A DNA stretch of 60,845 nucleotides from Seiridium cupressi (lineage: Eukaryota; Ascomycota; Sordariomycetes; Amphisphaeriales; Sporocadaceae), in the NCBI GenBank assembly GCA_036674765.1, contig JARVKI010000035.1, positions 6,775 through 67,619 on the forward strand, in the 5' to 3' direction. Position 1 is the first letter of the stretch, and each line of letters begins with the position of its first letter. The notes below the pieces were generated by a model that was not told where the DNA came from, did not search any database, and worked only from the letters and a program-made list of their open reading frames with translations. This document shows positions 20,971 through 32,266 of the stretch, piece after piece. A program made the position numbers and the translations under genes.

Positions 20971-22605
20971 ATGACTCTCCAGCCAGTCTTTTGGCCTAGT
21001 TTGGCGACTGGGCCCACTCTATTACTGCTGCTATGTTCATGTCTCGGAGCAGTGTATATTTATCTCCTTCCACCTCACAGGAAAGGTTTACTCCATAATA
21101 AACGATATGCATTGCCGCCTGGCCCTCGTGGTCTTCCGTTTGTCGGCAGCTTGCTGCAGTGGCTCCAAGTGCGCCGTGAAGGAACTGTGATGTCGTGGGT
21201 GAGGCATCTTTGCAGGAAACCATCTCTGAATTATCTTCTAATAAAGTCTCCAATATAGCTGGTTAATCAAGCACGGTACGGAGAAATGACAACGCTGAGT
21301 ATGGGTCCAAAGACATGGGTTCTTTTGAATACAGATCGCGTTGTAAACGAGATCATTGCCAAACGAGCCAGCATCACGAACGAGAGGCCGCAATTTCCTA
21401 TTGCTGGAGAGTTGGTCAGCAGGAACAACAGATTTGTCTTGCAGAAAGCCAATGTCTGGAAGGAGCCGCGTTATTTAATGCACCAGTACATCATGGGCCC
21501 AAGTGCAAAAGAGCATCAGCACATCATAGAAACTGCAAGTCTGGAGCTTCTTAAACTTTACCTCAATGATCCAGGTACATGGTATGCTCACCATTACCGT
21601 TACGCAATAACTATCATGAGCAAAATCGTCGTCAACGAGGTTCTCCCCAAGTCTCAACCCGAGCTTGATGATCTCCAAAAGGTTACCTCAACCTTCTTGA
21701 GCTCGATCAACAGCAGCTTTGCAGAATTCTTCCCTCAACTGAATTGGCTCCCAGAGAGCTGGCAGACTTGGCGCCGGCACTGGAAGGAGATGGGAGATTT
21801 CCATTACGGCACCATCAAAACTTGGTGGACGGATATTAGACCGCGAGCAGAACTCAGCGCAAAACCATCATTTGTCCGCGATATTGTCCTCGAGAAATTC
21901 TCCGGTACAGAAGAGCAATCAATGTACCTTACAATGTCCGTCATGGCGGCTGGCGCCGATAACCCGCGTATGGCGATGAACGCGTGGGTGATGGCTTGTA
22001 TAGTCTCGCCGTCTGCTATGCAACGGGCTCGTCAAGAGCTCGACCTCGTATATGGTACAGACGACCTTCACCTTCCCAGTTTAGATGACCTGTCAAAGTT
22101 GCCATACATGTGTGCGGTAGTTAAAGAGGTCCTGAGATGGCGGCCTGTTGTGCCTCTGATGCCACAGCGTGTACTTGTCGAAGATCTCGAGTTTGAGGGA
22201 TATCGTTTCCCTGCGGGCACCGAGTTTCTCGTCAATTCGGTGCCCGTCTGTAGCCATGGGTACTCCCGCCCTGGCGAATTTCGTCCAGAACGCTGGCTCG
22301 GAGAGGATGACGAAGGGGAAGCGGGCGAAAAGGCCACCGTGAAGCAGGATCTCTGGCAGTTTGCCTTCAATGCCGGTAGGAGGTCATGCGTGGGATACAA
22401 GCTTGCTCAGAAGATACTCTTTGTGACTTTTGCACGACTGTTGTACTGTTTCGACTTCTCTCTCGGCGACGATCAGGATGTCACTAAACTCAACCCTTTT
22501 GGTCTTGGCGAGCCATTCCCCGTCAAAGTAACGGTGAGAAGCAAGGCACACGCCCAACTTATTATCGACGAATCGGCTGCCAGTGAAGGGGTTCAAAAAG
22601 AATAA
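20971..22605 (+). CDS. Cytochrome P450 (cluster)
   Basis: Two exons, join(20971..21198, 21259..22605), 524 aa. The 60-bp intron GTGAGG...TAG joins VMSW to LVNQARYGEM in phase. It has an N-terminal membrane anchor (TLLLLLCSCLGAVYIYLL) and proline hinge PPGPRGLPFVG. K-helix E-V-L-R is at about 366-369, the PERW motif follows, and the haem loop FNAGRRSCVG has the axial cysteine at about 453. The I-helix reads AAGADNPRM (about 306-314), so the usual oxygen-activating Thr after Asp is Asn. This is seen in some fungal P450s but is a departure from the AGxDTT consensus. It is expected in the ER, oxidising an intermediate of the adjacent pathway. Hydroxylation, desaturation of the prenyl chain or ring oxidation are all possible. 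It shares its promoter with the UbiA gene. Confidence 0.93.
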
Positions 22606-23474
22606 AAACCAGGGCTTGGTACGAGATCTTCCTATAATCAATACACATTAAGCCCATTTAAGATTGGAAAGGATACACTCGGAACTGTAGCAGTGGTCGA
22701 AGTGGTCAATTGGCAGAATCATTTTTGAACATCCTAATATAAAGCTAAACTTAACCGATTAAACCATCATGCTTTTATCTTAGACATAATTGGCGTACTC
22801 TTGTTATTTACACCAGGGACGTCAAATCAGCTGGCAACTATAGAGCTTGCATCGGGATTTCTACGATATGTTGGCGCCCCAAGTTGCTAGTTGGGCTGCC
22901 CCCTTAGAACATAATAAAGCAACGCTTCGGACTCGACAGGACTGAGATTGACAATCACTTCTAGTTTGAACATAGCCATGATATCTCAGATTTGCTACGA
23001 CAGGGCCTCACTTTCATTTTTGATTGGAATACCAAGTCCATTATGCCATTTGATTCCGTAAGATTTCATCTTCAAGTTCTCTCAGGTAACAGGACTTCGC
23101 GCCTATATCTCTCTATTGACGGAGCCAACTTTGTCAGGTAGCCAAATAAACACAACCAAGTGCACACTCGTCGCTATAGACTCAGGTTCAAAACACGCAC
23201 ATTACCAAACGAGCATATCAAGGCCGAAACTTTATTGAATGCTAGATTAAATGCTAAAAAGATTGCTCAAACCCAAATAACATGACACCTTCGGATCCAC
23301 CACTGCAACTGCTTAGTTCAGCGTCTCCTTTTCTATAATTATCCAGTGACCGCCAGATGAAAAAGATACATAATGTCATGAAACATTGCGAGAAGTCCGA
23401 ACTGAGAGCTCAAATAGCCGCTCAACTTCTCTTTCTTTGAAACCTCCAAGAACACCCCCTCATTAAATCCAATA
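22606..23474. other. AT-rich intergenic, right border of the biosynthetic block
   Basis: No gene is recognised. From about 22,680 to 23,330 base composition becomes visibly AT-rich compared with the flanking genes, with many stops in all frames. This may mark the cluster boundary. Confidence 0.45.
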
Positions 23475-24374
23475 TTATAGAAGTACGAAAGGCACAATAG
23501 CAATGGCCGCCAAGCCCGAGGCAGCAAAAATACTCCTGAATGATGCAGCACCGGCGGTAACTGCGGCGAGCGGGCTACTTGTCGTGCTGTTTCCAGCAGC
23601 GTTGGCGCCCGATCCCATACCCTCACCTGGGCTGGAACCAGAGCCAGCACCAGAGCCAGCACCAGTTTCTGCACCGGAACCAGACCCGGAACCAGAACCA
23701 GTGTCAGATCCAGAACCAGCGCCAGATCCAGATCCAGTGCCAGATCCATCGCCTGAGCCAGAGCCTGAACCTGAGCCACTACCTGAGCCGGAGCCAGAGC
23801 CGGAGCCGGAGCCTGAACCTGCGCCTGAACCAGCGCCCGAACCAGCGCCTGACCCGCTGCCTGAGCCTGAGCCACTACCAGAACCAGAACCAGAACCTGA
23901 TCCGGAGCCAGAGCCAGAGCCGGAGCCGGAGCCGGAGCCAGAGCCAGAGCCAGAGCCGCTTCCACTACCACTGCCACTGCCAGTGCCAGGAGCAGCAGTC
24001 GGGCCCGGGTTTGCCCCACCGGCAGGCGAGGGTGTGATAGAGGCGGTGACGCCGTTGCCCTCGATGTAAACGGTCGGAACGGCACCAGTGGGCTGAGCAC
24101 CAGGGCAAGTGATGACGATTTCGGAAGTAGGCTTGCAAACGTCGCAGGTCACAGTAGTGACGACGAAACCAGCCGGGACAGACGAAGGCGCGTAGCTGGC
24201 CGGGTTGCCGGTACAGGTCTCGACGACGGTGTAGGTGGCCATCCACTGGCTGGTCGGGCACGCAGCCAGCAACTCGGTCACGTAGGAGGTAGTGAAGACC
24301 GTCTGCGTCACCGGAGTAGGCGTGCAGTACAGGAAGGCCGATGTGGCCGTCCCGTTGATGATGGTGGTAGACAT
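23475..24374 (-). CDS. Gly-Ser-repeat cell-surface protein, GPI-type tail
   Basis: Single exon, 299 aa. The N-terminal about 120 residues form a cysteine-containing domain ([58 protein letters not shown]) that recurs in fungal surface proteins. A Gly-Ser(-Ala/Asp/Thr) dipeptide repeat of about 120 residues follows. The end ([14 protein letters not shown], then [17 protein letters not shown]) is a hydrophobic tail typical of GPI attachment. Oddly, no N-terminal signal peptide is visible from this ATG and I could not find an upstream exon supplying one. Related fungal proteins also seem to start this way. A role in the cell wall is likely but unproven. The repeat is a hexanucleotide minisatellite, so length may vary between strains. 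Confidence 0.72.
   Translation of the reverse strand: MSTTIINGTATSAFLYCTPTPVTQTVFTTSYVTELLAACPTSQWMATYTVVETCTGNPASYAPSSVPAGFVVTTVTCDVCKPTSEIVITCPGAQPTGAVPTVYIEGNGVTASITPSPAGGANPGPTAAPGTGSGSGSGSGSGSGSGSGSGSGSGSGSGSGSGSGSGSGSGSGSGSGAGSGAGSGAGSGSGSGSGSGSGSGSGSGSGSGDGSGTGSGSGAGSGSDTGSGSGSGSGAETGAGSGAGSGSSPGEGMGSGANAAGNSTTSSPLAAVTAGAASFRSIFAASGLAAIAIVPFVLL
23615..23985. repeat. Hexanucleotide minisatellite (Gly-Ser coding)
   Basis: Degenerate tandem 6-mers (GAGCCA/GAGCCG/GAACCA on the plus strand) encode Gly-Ser on the minus strand. The opposite strand is also open and would read Pro-Glu repeats, which I take as a shadow of the repeat, not a gene. Confidence 0.85.
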
Positions 24375-26175
24375 GTTGATGTGATGGGTGACAATATTAT
24401 TACGCTGCAGAAGTGATCAAGAGGACAAGCGTGCCTAGTATCCTAACGAAAACCAAACGAGGGTGAGCCGTCGGTTCAAAAGAGCGTGGTAGCCGAGAGG
24501 CTGGGGGTCGAACGAGTGACTGGTAATTAGGGATGTCGAGACCAGGCTCCAGCTGCTGAGGTTGGAGATTCAGGCCGGAAGCAGTGGTCCTTCAATAGCT
24601 CTTATAACGAAGGCGGATGTAAAACATCACAATAGTCGCGTTTGCTGCCGCTTGTCTCAGAGCGCCTCGATGGCATCTCGTTGTCAACAAAAGCGAAGGG
24701 TGAGTGCCTGTGAAGAATGGCCTTGGATTACAGGGCATTCCACCTAGCCAACAGATTTGCAAGCGAAGAATTGGCAGAGAGATGAGGGTCTAACATGGAT
24801 GCCCAGCCCGTTGTTGAGATGCAAAGACGCAAGAGACATGGCTGAGACTTCACATGCCCTTTCCCAACTCCCTGGAAGAGGCGGCGGGAAAAGGGAGACA
24901 GACAACCCGGACATCAAGCCACGATACCGTAAGGCTGCTCGATCATGCATCAGCACCACTTAAGCTGATGAAGACGAATCAAGGTGGAAACTTCTCTGCA
25001 ACACTACGCGATGCTCACTTCACGTTATACTGAACATCCCATCACCATGGAGGCCCGCTCGAGCGCATTATCAGGCTGAATGGGCGCACTCGGTGCGTGT
25101 CTAGGCTCGCCTACGGTTGGCATGTGCAAGGCACCTACCAAGTATTCTAAATATTGAAATGTCTCCCGAAAATTTCGACATCTCCCGCACACTGTCCGAG
25201 GACGCGCGGAAGACTTCCTAGCCAGGATTTCTCTCTCCAACGCGACTTCTCTGAAAGAGAATGGCAACTCATCACTGTAGAGGTTCGAGGTGAAGGTCGT
25301 GGCTGCGTTGTTCGCTAATTGATCTGAAGAAGAAAAGAGAAAAATCCAGCAAAATTTCGGCAGCGCCGCGAGAGTTTTGTACGAAGCTAGCGTGGGGCCG
25401 GGGCGGTGAGGGGCGGCCTAATTGCCCGATTAATGGGCTAAACGTGAATTTTGCCCAGCAACGCAGACATCCTTGTACGATGGGACAACAAGTAACCTCC
25501 ATCGCAATATCACTTTGACTCTTTGACTCTGCAAGCCAATTTCCCTAGGCTATATATGTCCTTGGTATATTTCAGGTGGCAACGTGCCAAGTAGGGCGTT
25601 CTGGTTGCAAAAATCGTTAGATGATGCTTCATGTTCAATGCCCACTAGAAATATAATGGTACTATACTGCCTGGCCATGATCTAGTTGCCCATCCACAGA
25701 TCTTCCGAGAGGTTGACGTGGTCCTCTAATGATGATTACCGCGCATGCTCAGTTTGGCCAAATTAATCCTGGATAGTGCAACAACTTTGTTTGCTAAAGG
25801 GTTCATCCCGTTGCTAGCTTGTCTCATCCTATCAAGAGATTACCAAGTCAAGCTTTGAGTGTAACAACTAGTTAGAACTACACGGGTAGCAAATAATAGG
25901 GCGCCATCATGCACTAGGTCATGAACTGGGCACAGGTATAGCCTGTAATACATGGCGATTCTTCTTTGTTCCACTGCCTTGAATTGGAAACAATGTGATC
26001 AGTCAAAGTCTAAGTCTAAGTCAGCGACCATCTTGGCGGGTATCCGAGCACGACCCACCGAGCTGCGGGGCACATCAGCTAGTAGCAGCCGCAACAGCCT
26101 CATCTTCAGCATTGGCAATGAAGGCAGCTCGAACTTTGCCGTCGCAAAACAATATTGCCTCCTAAGCAACCAACC
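24375..26175. other. 1.8-kb intergenic, no gene recognised
   Basis: Short frames occur on both strands (24744-24963, 25025-25502), none with recognisable content or splice chain. It contains the 5' flanks of two divergent genes. Confidence 0.45.
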
Positions 26176-26692
26176 ATGCCGTCCGACGACTACACGTCTT
26201 TCAAAGGGGCCGGCGCCCTTAAGCTCAAGGGCGGGAAGGTATCCAAACCCAAGAAAAAGAAGAAGGACAAGGAACGGTCCTCCGATTTGGAGCGCGCGCT
26301 CTCGACTGGCGATGCGCCCAGCGGCAATGAGCTCGAGAAGCCGACCAGCAAGAAACCCACCAAGGATGACGACGGGAGGCCAGAAGGAGAGCCTGTAGAA
26401 GAAGAAGACGAGCCGATAGAGTACAAGACCGAGGCACAGAAAAGACACGAGGAGTATAAGAGGAAAAAGGTGAGCACGAAGCCTTGGAGTCCTGGCGGGC
26501 GGCTTCGCATATTACGTTCGAAGGGACACTCGCTGACTTGTTTTCGTTGCCGTATAGATGCTAGAACTATCGAAATCCTCGAGCTCGCGACCGGAACTAC
26601 TTAAAACGCACAAGGAGAGAGTGGAGGAGCTCAACACGTACCTGTCGAAACTCAGCGAGCATCACGATATGCCCAAGATCGGCCCAGGCTAA
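26176..26692 (+). CDS. FAM32A-like (DUF1754) protein
   Basis: Two exons, join(26176..26469, 26558..26692), 142 aa. The intron is 88 bp, GTGAGC...TAG, phase 0. The start is the first ATG; the longer frame begins at a TTG. The N-terminus ([14 protein letters not shown] followed by a Lys-rich run [10 protein letters not shown]) and the C-terminus ([19 protein letters not shown], then [10 protein letters not shown]) match the FAM32A/DUF1754 family end to end. The family C-terminus in humans reaches into the catalytic core of the post-branching spliceosome and helps position the 3' splice site, so a nuclear splicing role is expected. The acidic middle (EEEDEPIEY) is variable. Budding yeast lacks the protein while intron-rich fungi keep it, which fits the intron density of this window. 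Confidence 0.88.
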
Positions 26693-27577
26693 GCGACACT
26701 GCACCTTGTTGACAAGAAATGTATTTTCGGACTTGTTTCCATACCTATACCCGCCAAACACTCTGTGTTCCGCTTCCCGCTGCGATTCATCTGCGCGTGG
26801 CATGTTGCAAATACCGCGAGCTTCATAATGTCTTAGTCTCTGATATGCGTAGTAAGACAAAACAATCGCCACGCGTCTTTGGGGGAATGTCAAAGAACAA
26901 GGACTTGCACCGCGGTAATCATCTGCTATCTACTGTTATTTCTCGCCTGCGCCCCCCAAAGGATATACAATAAGTCCAGCCTTGTACCCTAGGAACAGGG
27001 GAAACGCATGATAGCACGACTTAGGTTCGGCAAGCCAGTTGTCACAAGTCAGGCAAAGGAATCTACATATGCATCACTTATAAAGGTTCTTCATGCCCGA
27101 CATGCATAACTCTGCTTGGAAGCCTGCGTGTTTCGTAGGTTTATCGTTCATAAAGATAATTGTTATGTCGATTCCAATTTCAATTTCATTCTTCAGCGCT
27201 TCTCCTAATCTATCTGCGTCCCAAATCGCATCAATTCCTCGCTAAATTATCGCCCGTGTATATTTTGTGGCGTCGCAATCTTGGCTTTCCCAATCAAGCC
27301 ATTTGTCTAAGCCCGTTATGCTACCCAGGGTATCTAAGGAGTGTATATGCCATGAAATGCTCCATATATGCAAATGCTGGCATCAATGCCTGGTTAGTTT
27401 CCATGCCCATAAACGCCGGGACCCCCTGGTCCAGTATATGCAAAATATCAGCCTGCGAGTATCTCGCTCATTACTTCCGCTGTATTATTTTCTTCTCCCC
27501 CGTCGATGATGATATCGTACCCAGTGATCCCCAGTACACAGACCCTCGTGTTTTCGAAGATGCTTATAAATACGGCT
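26693..27577. other. Intergenic between convergent genes
   Basis: The frames at 26719-26973 and 27160-27744 (+) have no domain. The latter runs antisense over the last exon of the Thr-rich gene. Nothing else is recognised. Confidence 0.5.
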
Positions 27578-29004
27578 TTACGCCAACAGAAACCCGCCGA
27601 CGACGACTCCGATTGCCGCCATCTCGAAGACTGGATTTTTGTAGTCTGCCGCAACTGAGCCGGTTTGTAATGAACCACTGCTGTCGGTTGACGTTGCGTC
27701 TGTTGGTTGGACACCATTCACAACTGCTGTCGAGTAGATGGTAGTCACCTGTCCGTTTGGTAAGGTAGAGGTGAAAGTGGATGTCCGGTGCGAAGTAGTG
27801 CTGGCCTTGGTAGTGGTACCAGACGACTGTGCTGTGGCCAGGGTGGTCTGCGTAGAACCTATGGGAACATTAGTTATGAAATCTTCTCGGAAATTGCATC
27901 ATGGCGGGGGAAGAAGCAGTCCAAAAGAGAAGGATAGCACAAAGGTCGAAACACCGCGAGGCTGTTACATCCATATTCAAATACAAAGAGAAACGTACCC
28001 GCGGTGCTAGGAGTAGATTGAAGAGTAGAAGTTGGAGTTGGGGAAGAGGGATCTTGAGATGTGACAGGAGTTGAAGTTTGAGTAGTAGGAGAAGTAGGAG
28101 TTTGAGTTTGAGTGGTAGTGGTAGGAGATAAAGTCTCTACAGCAGTTACTGTAGTAGGAAGAATTGAGGTAGTAGTTTCGATAGACGTACCCGGGGCAGT
28201 GTCAGTCGTTTCAGTCGTTCCAGCAGCGGTTGTACCCGTCGTTGGAGTGTTCCCGTTCGTTGGCGTGTTGGTAGTAGTAACCTCTACTGTCGTTCCCTGA
28301 ACGGTAGTGGTCTGGCCCACCGTTGTCGTCTGCTGAGCTGTGGTGGTTTCTTGTGCAGTGGTTGTCTGCTGGGCAGTAGTCGTCTGCTGAGCGGTAGTCG
28401 TCTGCTGAGCGGTCGTTGTCTGGGCCGCGGTCGTGGGAGTAGTTGCCTGAGTCGTTGGCGTAGTGACGGCCTGCGAAGTTGGGCTGGTCGTGCTTGGATC
28501 CTGAGTGGCAGTGGCAGTGTTGGTGACCGTGGTCTCGTCAACGCTGGTCACTGTCGAGCCAGAGTTACCAGAGTCCGTGGTTGAGCTGCTGTTCTGGCGC
28601 TTTGCAAGCTCGACGAGCGAAGTTGCAAGGGCAGCGTCACTGGCATGGACTGCCTCAACAGCCGACTCATCAGACTCGTACACACCATGCTTGAAGGTGC
28701 TAGGAAAGTAGTCATGAAGAAGACGGTGGAGGGAGTCCGGAGATGCCGAGCTCAGCAGTCTCGCGAAGCCTGACTCTCCTTGGTCGATGATAACCTGGGC
28801 CTCATCAGAGCTGCCATCGTCACCACCAGCCGGTCCCTCGGAATAGGATGCCGTGGCAAGACCAAAGCCGACAACAAACATGACCAGGAGGCCAAAGACC
28901 AATTTCCGTGCTGAAAACATCTTGGTCCGAGAACGAGGGTGTTCTTCGTACGGTAACGCTGCTGGCGACTTCTCGACTACTACAAAGGGTTGATATCTCG
29001 CCAT
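27578..29004 (-). CDS. Thr-rich mucin-like surface protein
   Basis: Two exons, complement(join(27578..27858, 27999..29004)), 428 aa. The 140-bp intron (GTACGT...ATAG) joins STAG to STQTTLATAQSS; without it the frame would run into unrelated residues. The N-terminus has a hydrophobic segment KLVFGLLVMFVVGFGLATAS at about residues 33-52. If translation begins at Met29 (28920) this is a classical signal peptide; from Met1 it is a signal anchor. A folded region (about 55-135, FARLLSSASPDSLHRLLHDY) precedes about 230 residues of Thr/Ser/Pro/Gln, with TTTAQQ hexapeptide repeats, likely heavily O-mannosylated. The end (NPVFEMAAIGVVVGGFLLA) is hydrophobic, GPI-like. It is probably a cell-wall or plasma-membrane protein; a specific role is unknown. 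Confidence 0.75.
28320..28435. repeat. 18-bp coding repeats (TTTAQQ)
   Basis: Five to six imperfect 18-bp units inside the Thr-rich gene, on the minus strand encoding TTTAQQ/TTTAQE. They are a likely site of length polymorphism. Confidence 0.7.
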
Positions 29005-30416
29005 TTTCCAAGAGAGCTGGAAGGGGGGTCCTGCGGTAGGTATAGGAGGAATGTTTCAGACGATGCCGGCGCGGGCTAATGCAAGCTACTGCAACAAAGA
29101 TCCGAAGAGTGAGAGAAGAGGAGACTAATAGGGACGAAGCTACTCTTGTTGCATCGTGGGTGGCGGAAGAGGAGTGTAGTAGAGGCTGTAAGTGGATCAA
29201 GCGAATGGATACCAGCTAGGTTGCTAGTTCTGAGCGGCACGAGAAATCCGTTGGGTCAAGCAAACGAGTGTGGGTGGGATGTCAGTCGTCTTTGGGGGTA
29301 CGAAGCTACGGACTGGAGACGAGGCTAGACTTTGGACGTGGAGGGGTGAGCAGCAGGAGGAACTGAGGCCTCAGAGCTGACGGGAAAAGTTGGTGTTCTT
29401 TATCAGCTGCAATCGAGGGTTCGAAATACTAGGGAATAACAAGCGAACGACAGAGCTTCCATGATCCCTGCAAGCCCGGCCAGCTTTGGGAGGCTGGGTA
29501 TGGCTCGCGGGCACTGCAACCGTAGCTTCCGTGCTGTTTTATGGGCTCCAACTGTCCTAGCTGAGAATTGCAGTACTTGGCACGACCCTAGGGTCAGGAG
29601 CTAAGGTAGGGAACAGGGGGTCAGGGGTCCCTTTCGTTTATCTGCAGTCCGCCTGTCGCCTGGATCTGCCGCAGACTTGCATGCAACCTGACACCTCCTC
29701 TCAGGTGTGTCGGAGAAAGATGCTTTGATGCGCTGTAGGGCTCATTGGATTCGTGGAAGAGCACACTGTAGCTGCCCCTCACCAATGGCCAACTTTCCAG
29801 CAGGGAAATCATGAAAATGGTCGCCTTCCACGTCTGCACGGCGAATCTGCCGACCTGCGATCCCACCCTGCCTGTTGCCCAGTCAGGCAGCCGATCTGCA
29901 GCACGACAGAGTTTTGCACAACCCAACGCGGACCGCGCTCTGGCCGGCGAACAAAGCCGGCCTGGACATTGACTTTGATCTCAAATGCTTGGCGCTGACC
30001 CATGGGCGAACGTAGCAGCGATCCAGTCGTCTGGAAATGACCAGCGGCCTTGGGACTCGCCTGGTAGTGGATGTGCCTGAAACTCCACCGAGTCCGGTTG
30101 GCCAATTGCCAGCATGAGGTTAGCTAAAATATGACGTCGGAATACGAGCTTTCGATGGGGTTTTTGGGCCTGTGCTGCTGGCTGTACGGGTTTCGGTGGT
30201 GGATGTAGAAATTTTGACAACCTCGGATCACGGCGAGCGTCACCAAAACCATAGCTCACGTCGTATGTGTGTATTATGTGTGCCGATCGTCGTGCACTCG
30301 TATCTGCTTGCGTGTCTTGCATGCCCTCATTCCACCCGACTGGCCACGCTGGGGACTGTCAGAATCTCAGCACAGCCCTGGTGCGTGTTGCGACGTGTTT
30401 GCGCTCAAGACTGTCA

Positions 30417-30472
30417 GCATCATGGCATCATGGCATCATGGCATCATGGCATCATGGCATCATGGCATCATG
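30417..30472. repeat. Perfect 8-bp tandem repeat, 7 copies
   Basis: The unit GCATCATG is repeated seven times without a mismatch, followed by GCG. The 8-bp period is not a multiple of three. All three plus frames are open through it only because the unit has no stop codon on that strand, so the frames crossing it are not evidence of a gene. Confidence 0.97.
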
Positions 30473-32260
30473 GCGTTTTCGCTGTCGACCTCCACGCGCA
30501 ACCGACATTATGACGAGACATAACTAGCAGTATACGCGGGGACCCTCCGGAGCCGTTTGAGCCCCAAAATTGCGATCCCCTTGACGGGAGTTTGTCATGA
30601 ACGTATGTATCCACTTTGTGCCTCCCGTAGGTGTAGGGCAGCAGTTGGCACGAGATTCGCACTATGCAACAATCCGATGGGTACATGCGTCTGATGACTG
30701 CGCCATGAAAGCACAAAGCACTCTCTTTCCGCACTGTGGCTAGCATTTCGTCGACGCTTGGGGAATCTTGCATACCGTGTGCGCCCTAGTCGCAGGTTGT
30801 AAGCGTCAGGCGTCAGGGCGTCTGGCTGCTCTAGCGATTGCAGTTCGAATCGCTGGCCGTCATCGCGTCGCTCGGTGGCGGGGTCCAGATATACTCGCAG
30901 GCGGCGAATTTCGGCCACACGGCGAATAGGCCAGTCGGGAGCTTGTTTGGAAGGAGCATCAGCGAAAGTGTCCAATTAGCACCATCTTACCTGCGGGTTG
31001 TATGTGTGCATGCAGATCGCTCTATTTTTGGCACACCTCAAAAGAATGTGGTGCATCGATGCATAGCTGGATCTTCTGCTCTACCGTGCTTGTGCAGTGG
31101 CAGATGCGGTACTCGTCCACGCTACATCTGCTGCAAGTTGCACAAGCGTAGAAACAGTCGAACCTTGCTTTGGTCTAGTTTGTTTCATCACCAAATCTTG
31201 GTCTTGTTCTCCCACTGAGAACGTGCCGTGACTTTAAGAGTGTGTTGTAATCGAGAAACCCTGTTCTTAGTTCCATACTTTATAGAACGAGTCTTGGGGA
31301 TCATCCGATATGGATAATTGCCACAAATTACGGAATGTACAGGATACATGACTTTCCATGTCATTTCGCAGTAGAAACTCTAATGTCGAATGTAATCCAG
31401 ATAACATGTTCGTTACACAACTTTGGGTAGAAGCCATGCAGCAAGAGACTAAGCATGTTCATTTCATTGCCCGCCCAAGCAATGCAACGTCAGTTTTGCC
31501 AAAAACCACGAATCAGATGTGACCCCAGAGAGATTGAATAACTAACTAACTAGTAGATAAAGTTAACAGCCGGTCCCCTGAATAGTCTATGGACAACCCG
31601 AATCCCACGCAAGCGCTGAGTAATCGTGTGAAGCGTGAACTTAGATACAGGTTGCAGTCATATCGAAGGATCTGAAACCATTCGAGATGCGGGATGCCCT
31701 TGCCAAGCTTGTGGGCACCGACTCAAACGGATTTCATCAGTTAATATAGCATCCGACCCAGTAAACCGGGTTGGGCTGCAGAAGGCTTCCGGCCTCCGAC
31801 ATGTAAGGCACGTGGCGGCATGATCCCGGTTGCCAGGGTCTGAAATTTAATATATCTACCGAGTGCCTTTTGCGGGAGTAGATTGGTTCCCGGACCTTAT
31901 TATCGACGAAGTGCTTCAGTCCAGATTACGCTCACTTCCACTCATTAAGACATGTGTCAAAAGCAACACTCAACGGTGCCTCCGCGGACTAACACAATCG
32001 TTCGGAGGAATCTCTGACCAAGCGGTCCTATTTGGAATCCCCAACGCTTCGGGTGGCATCGTGGGCGACAAAAATTGCAAAAGATGATCCTCACGATTGC
32101 CTTGTCCGGGCTTTGCTGGTTAAACGGCTTTACCCTCAAGAACCAAGAACACCGAGATTCCGCACTATCTCCGCATAACTTAATGATGTGGGGTTAGTCT
32201 TTCATGACGTTGAGGGGACTTTGAGCCGCATTTTCCAAAGTGCCGAGGTGTACTACTCAG

Positions 32261-32266
32261 TATAAA
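32261..32266 (+). promoter_or_regulatory. TATA box of the cyanase gene
   Basis: TATAAA lies 94 bp upstream of the cyanase ATG, in the usual position for a fungal core promoter. Confidence 0.45.

Noticed and set aside
23503..24069. 188-codon plus-strand frame reading Pro-Glu repeats
   Set aside because: Antisense shadow of the hexanucleotide repeat in the Gly-Ser protein; openness follows from the repeat unit lacking stops.
30172..30527. Overlapping plus-strand frames across the octamer repeat
   Set aside because: Three overlapping frames remain open only because the 8-bp unit has no stop codon; no domain and no splice context.
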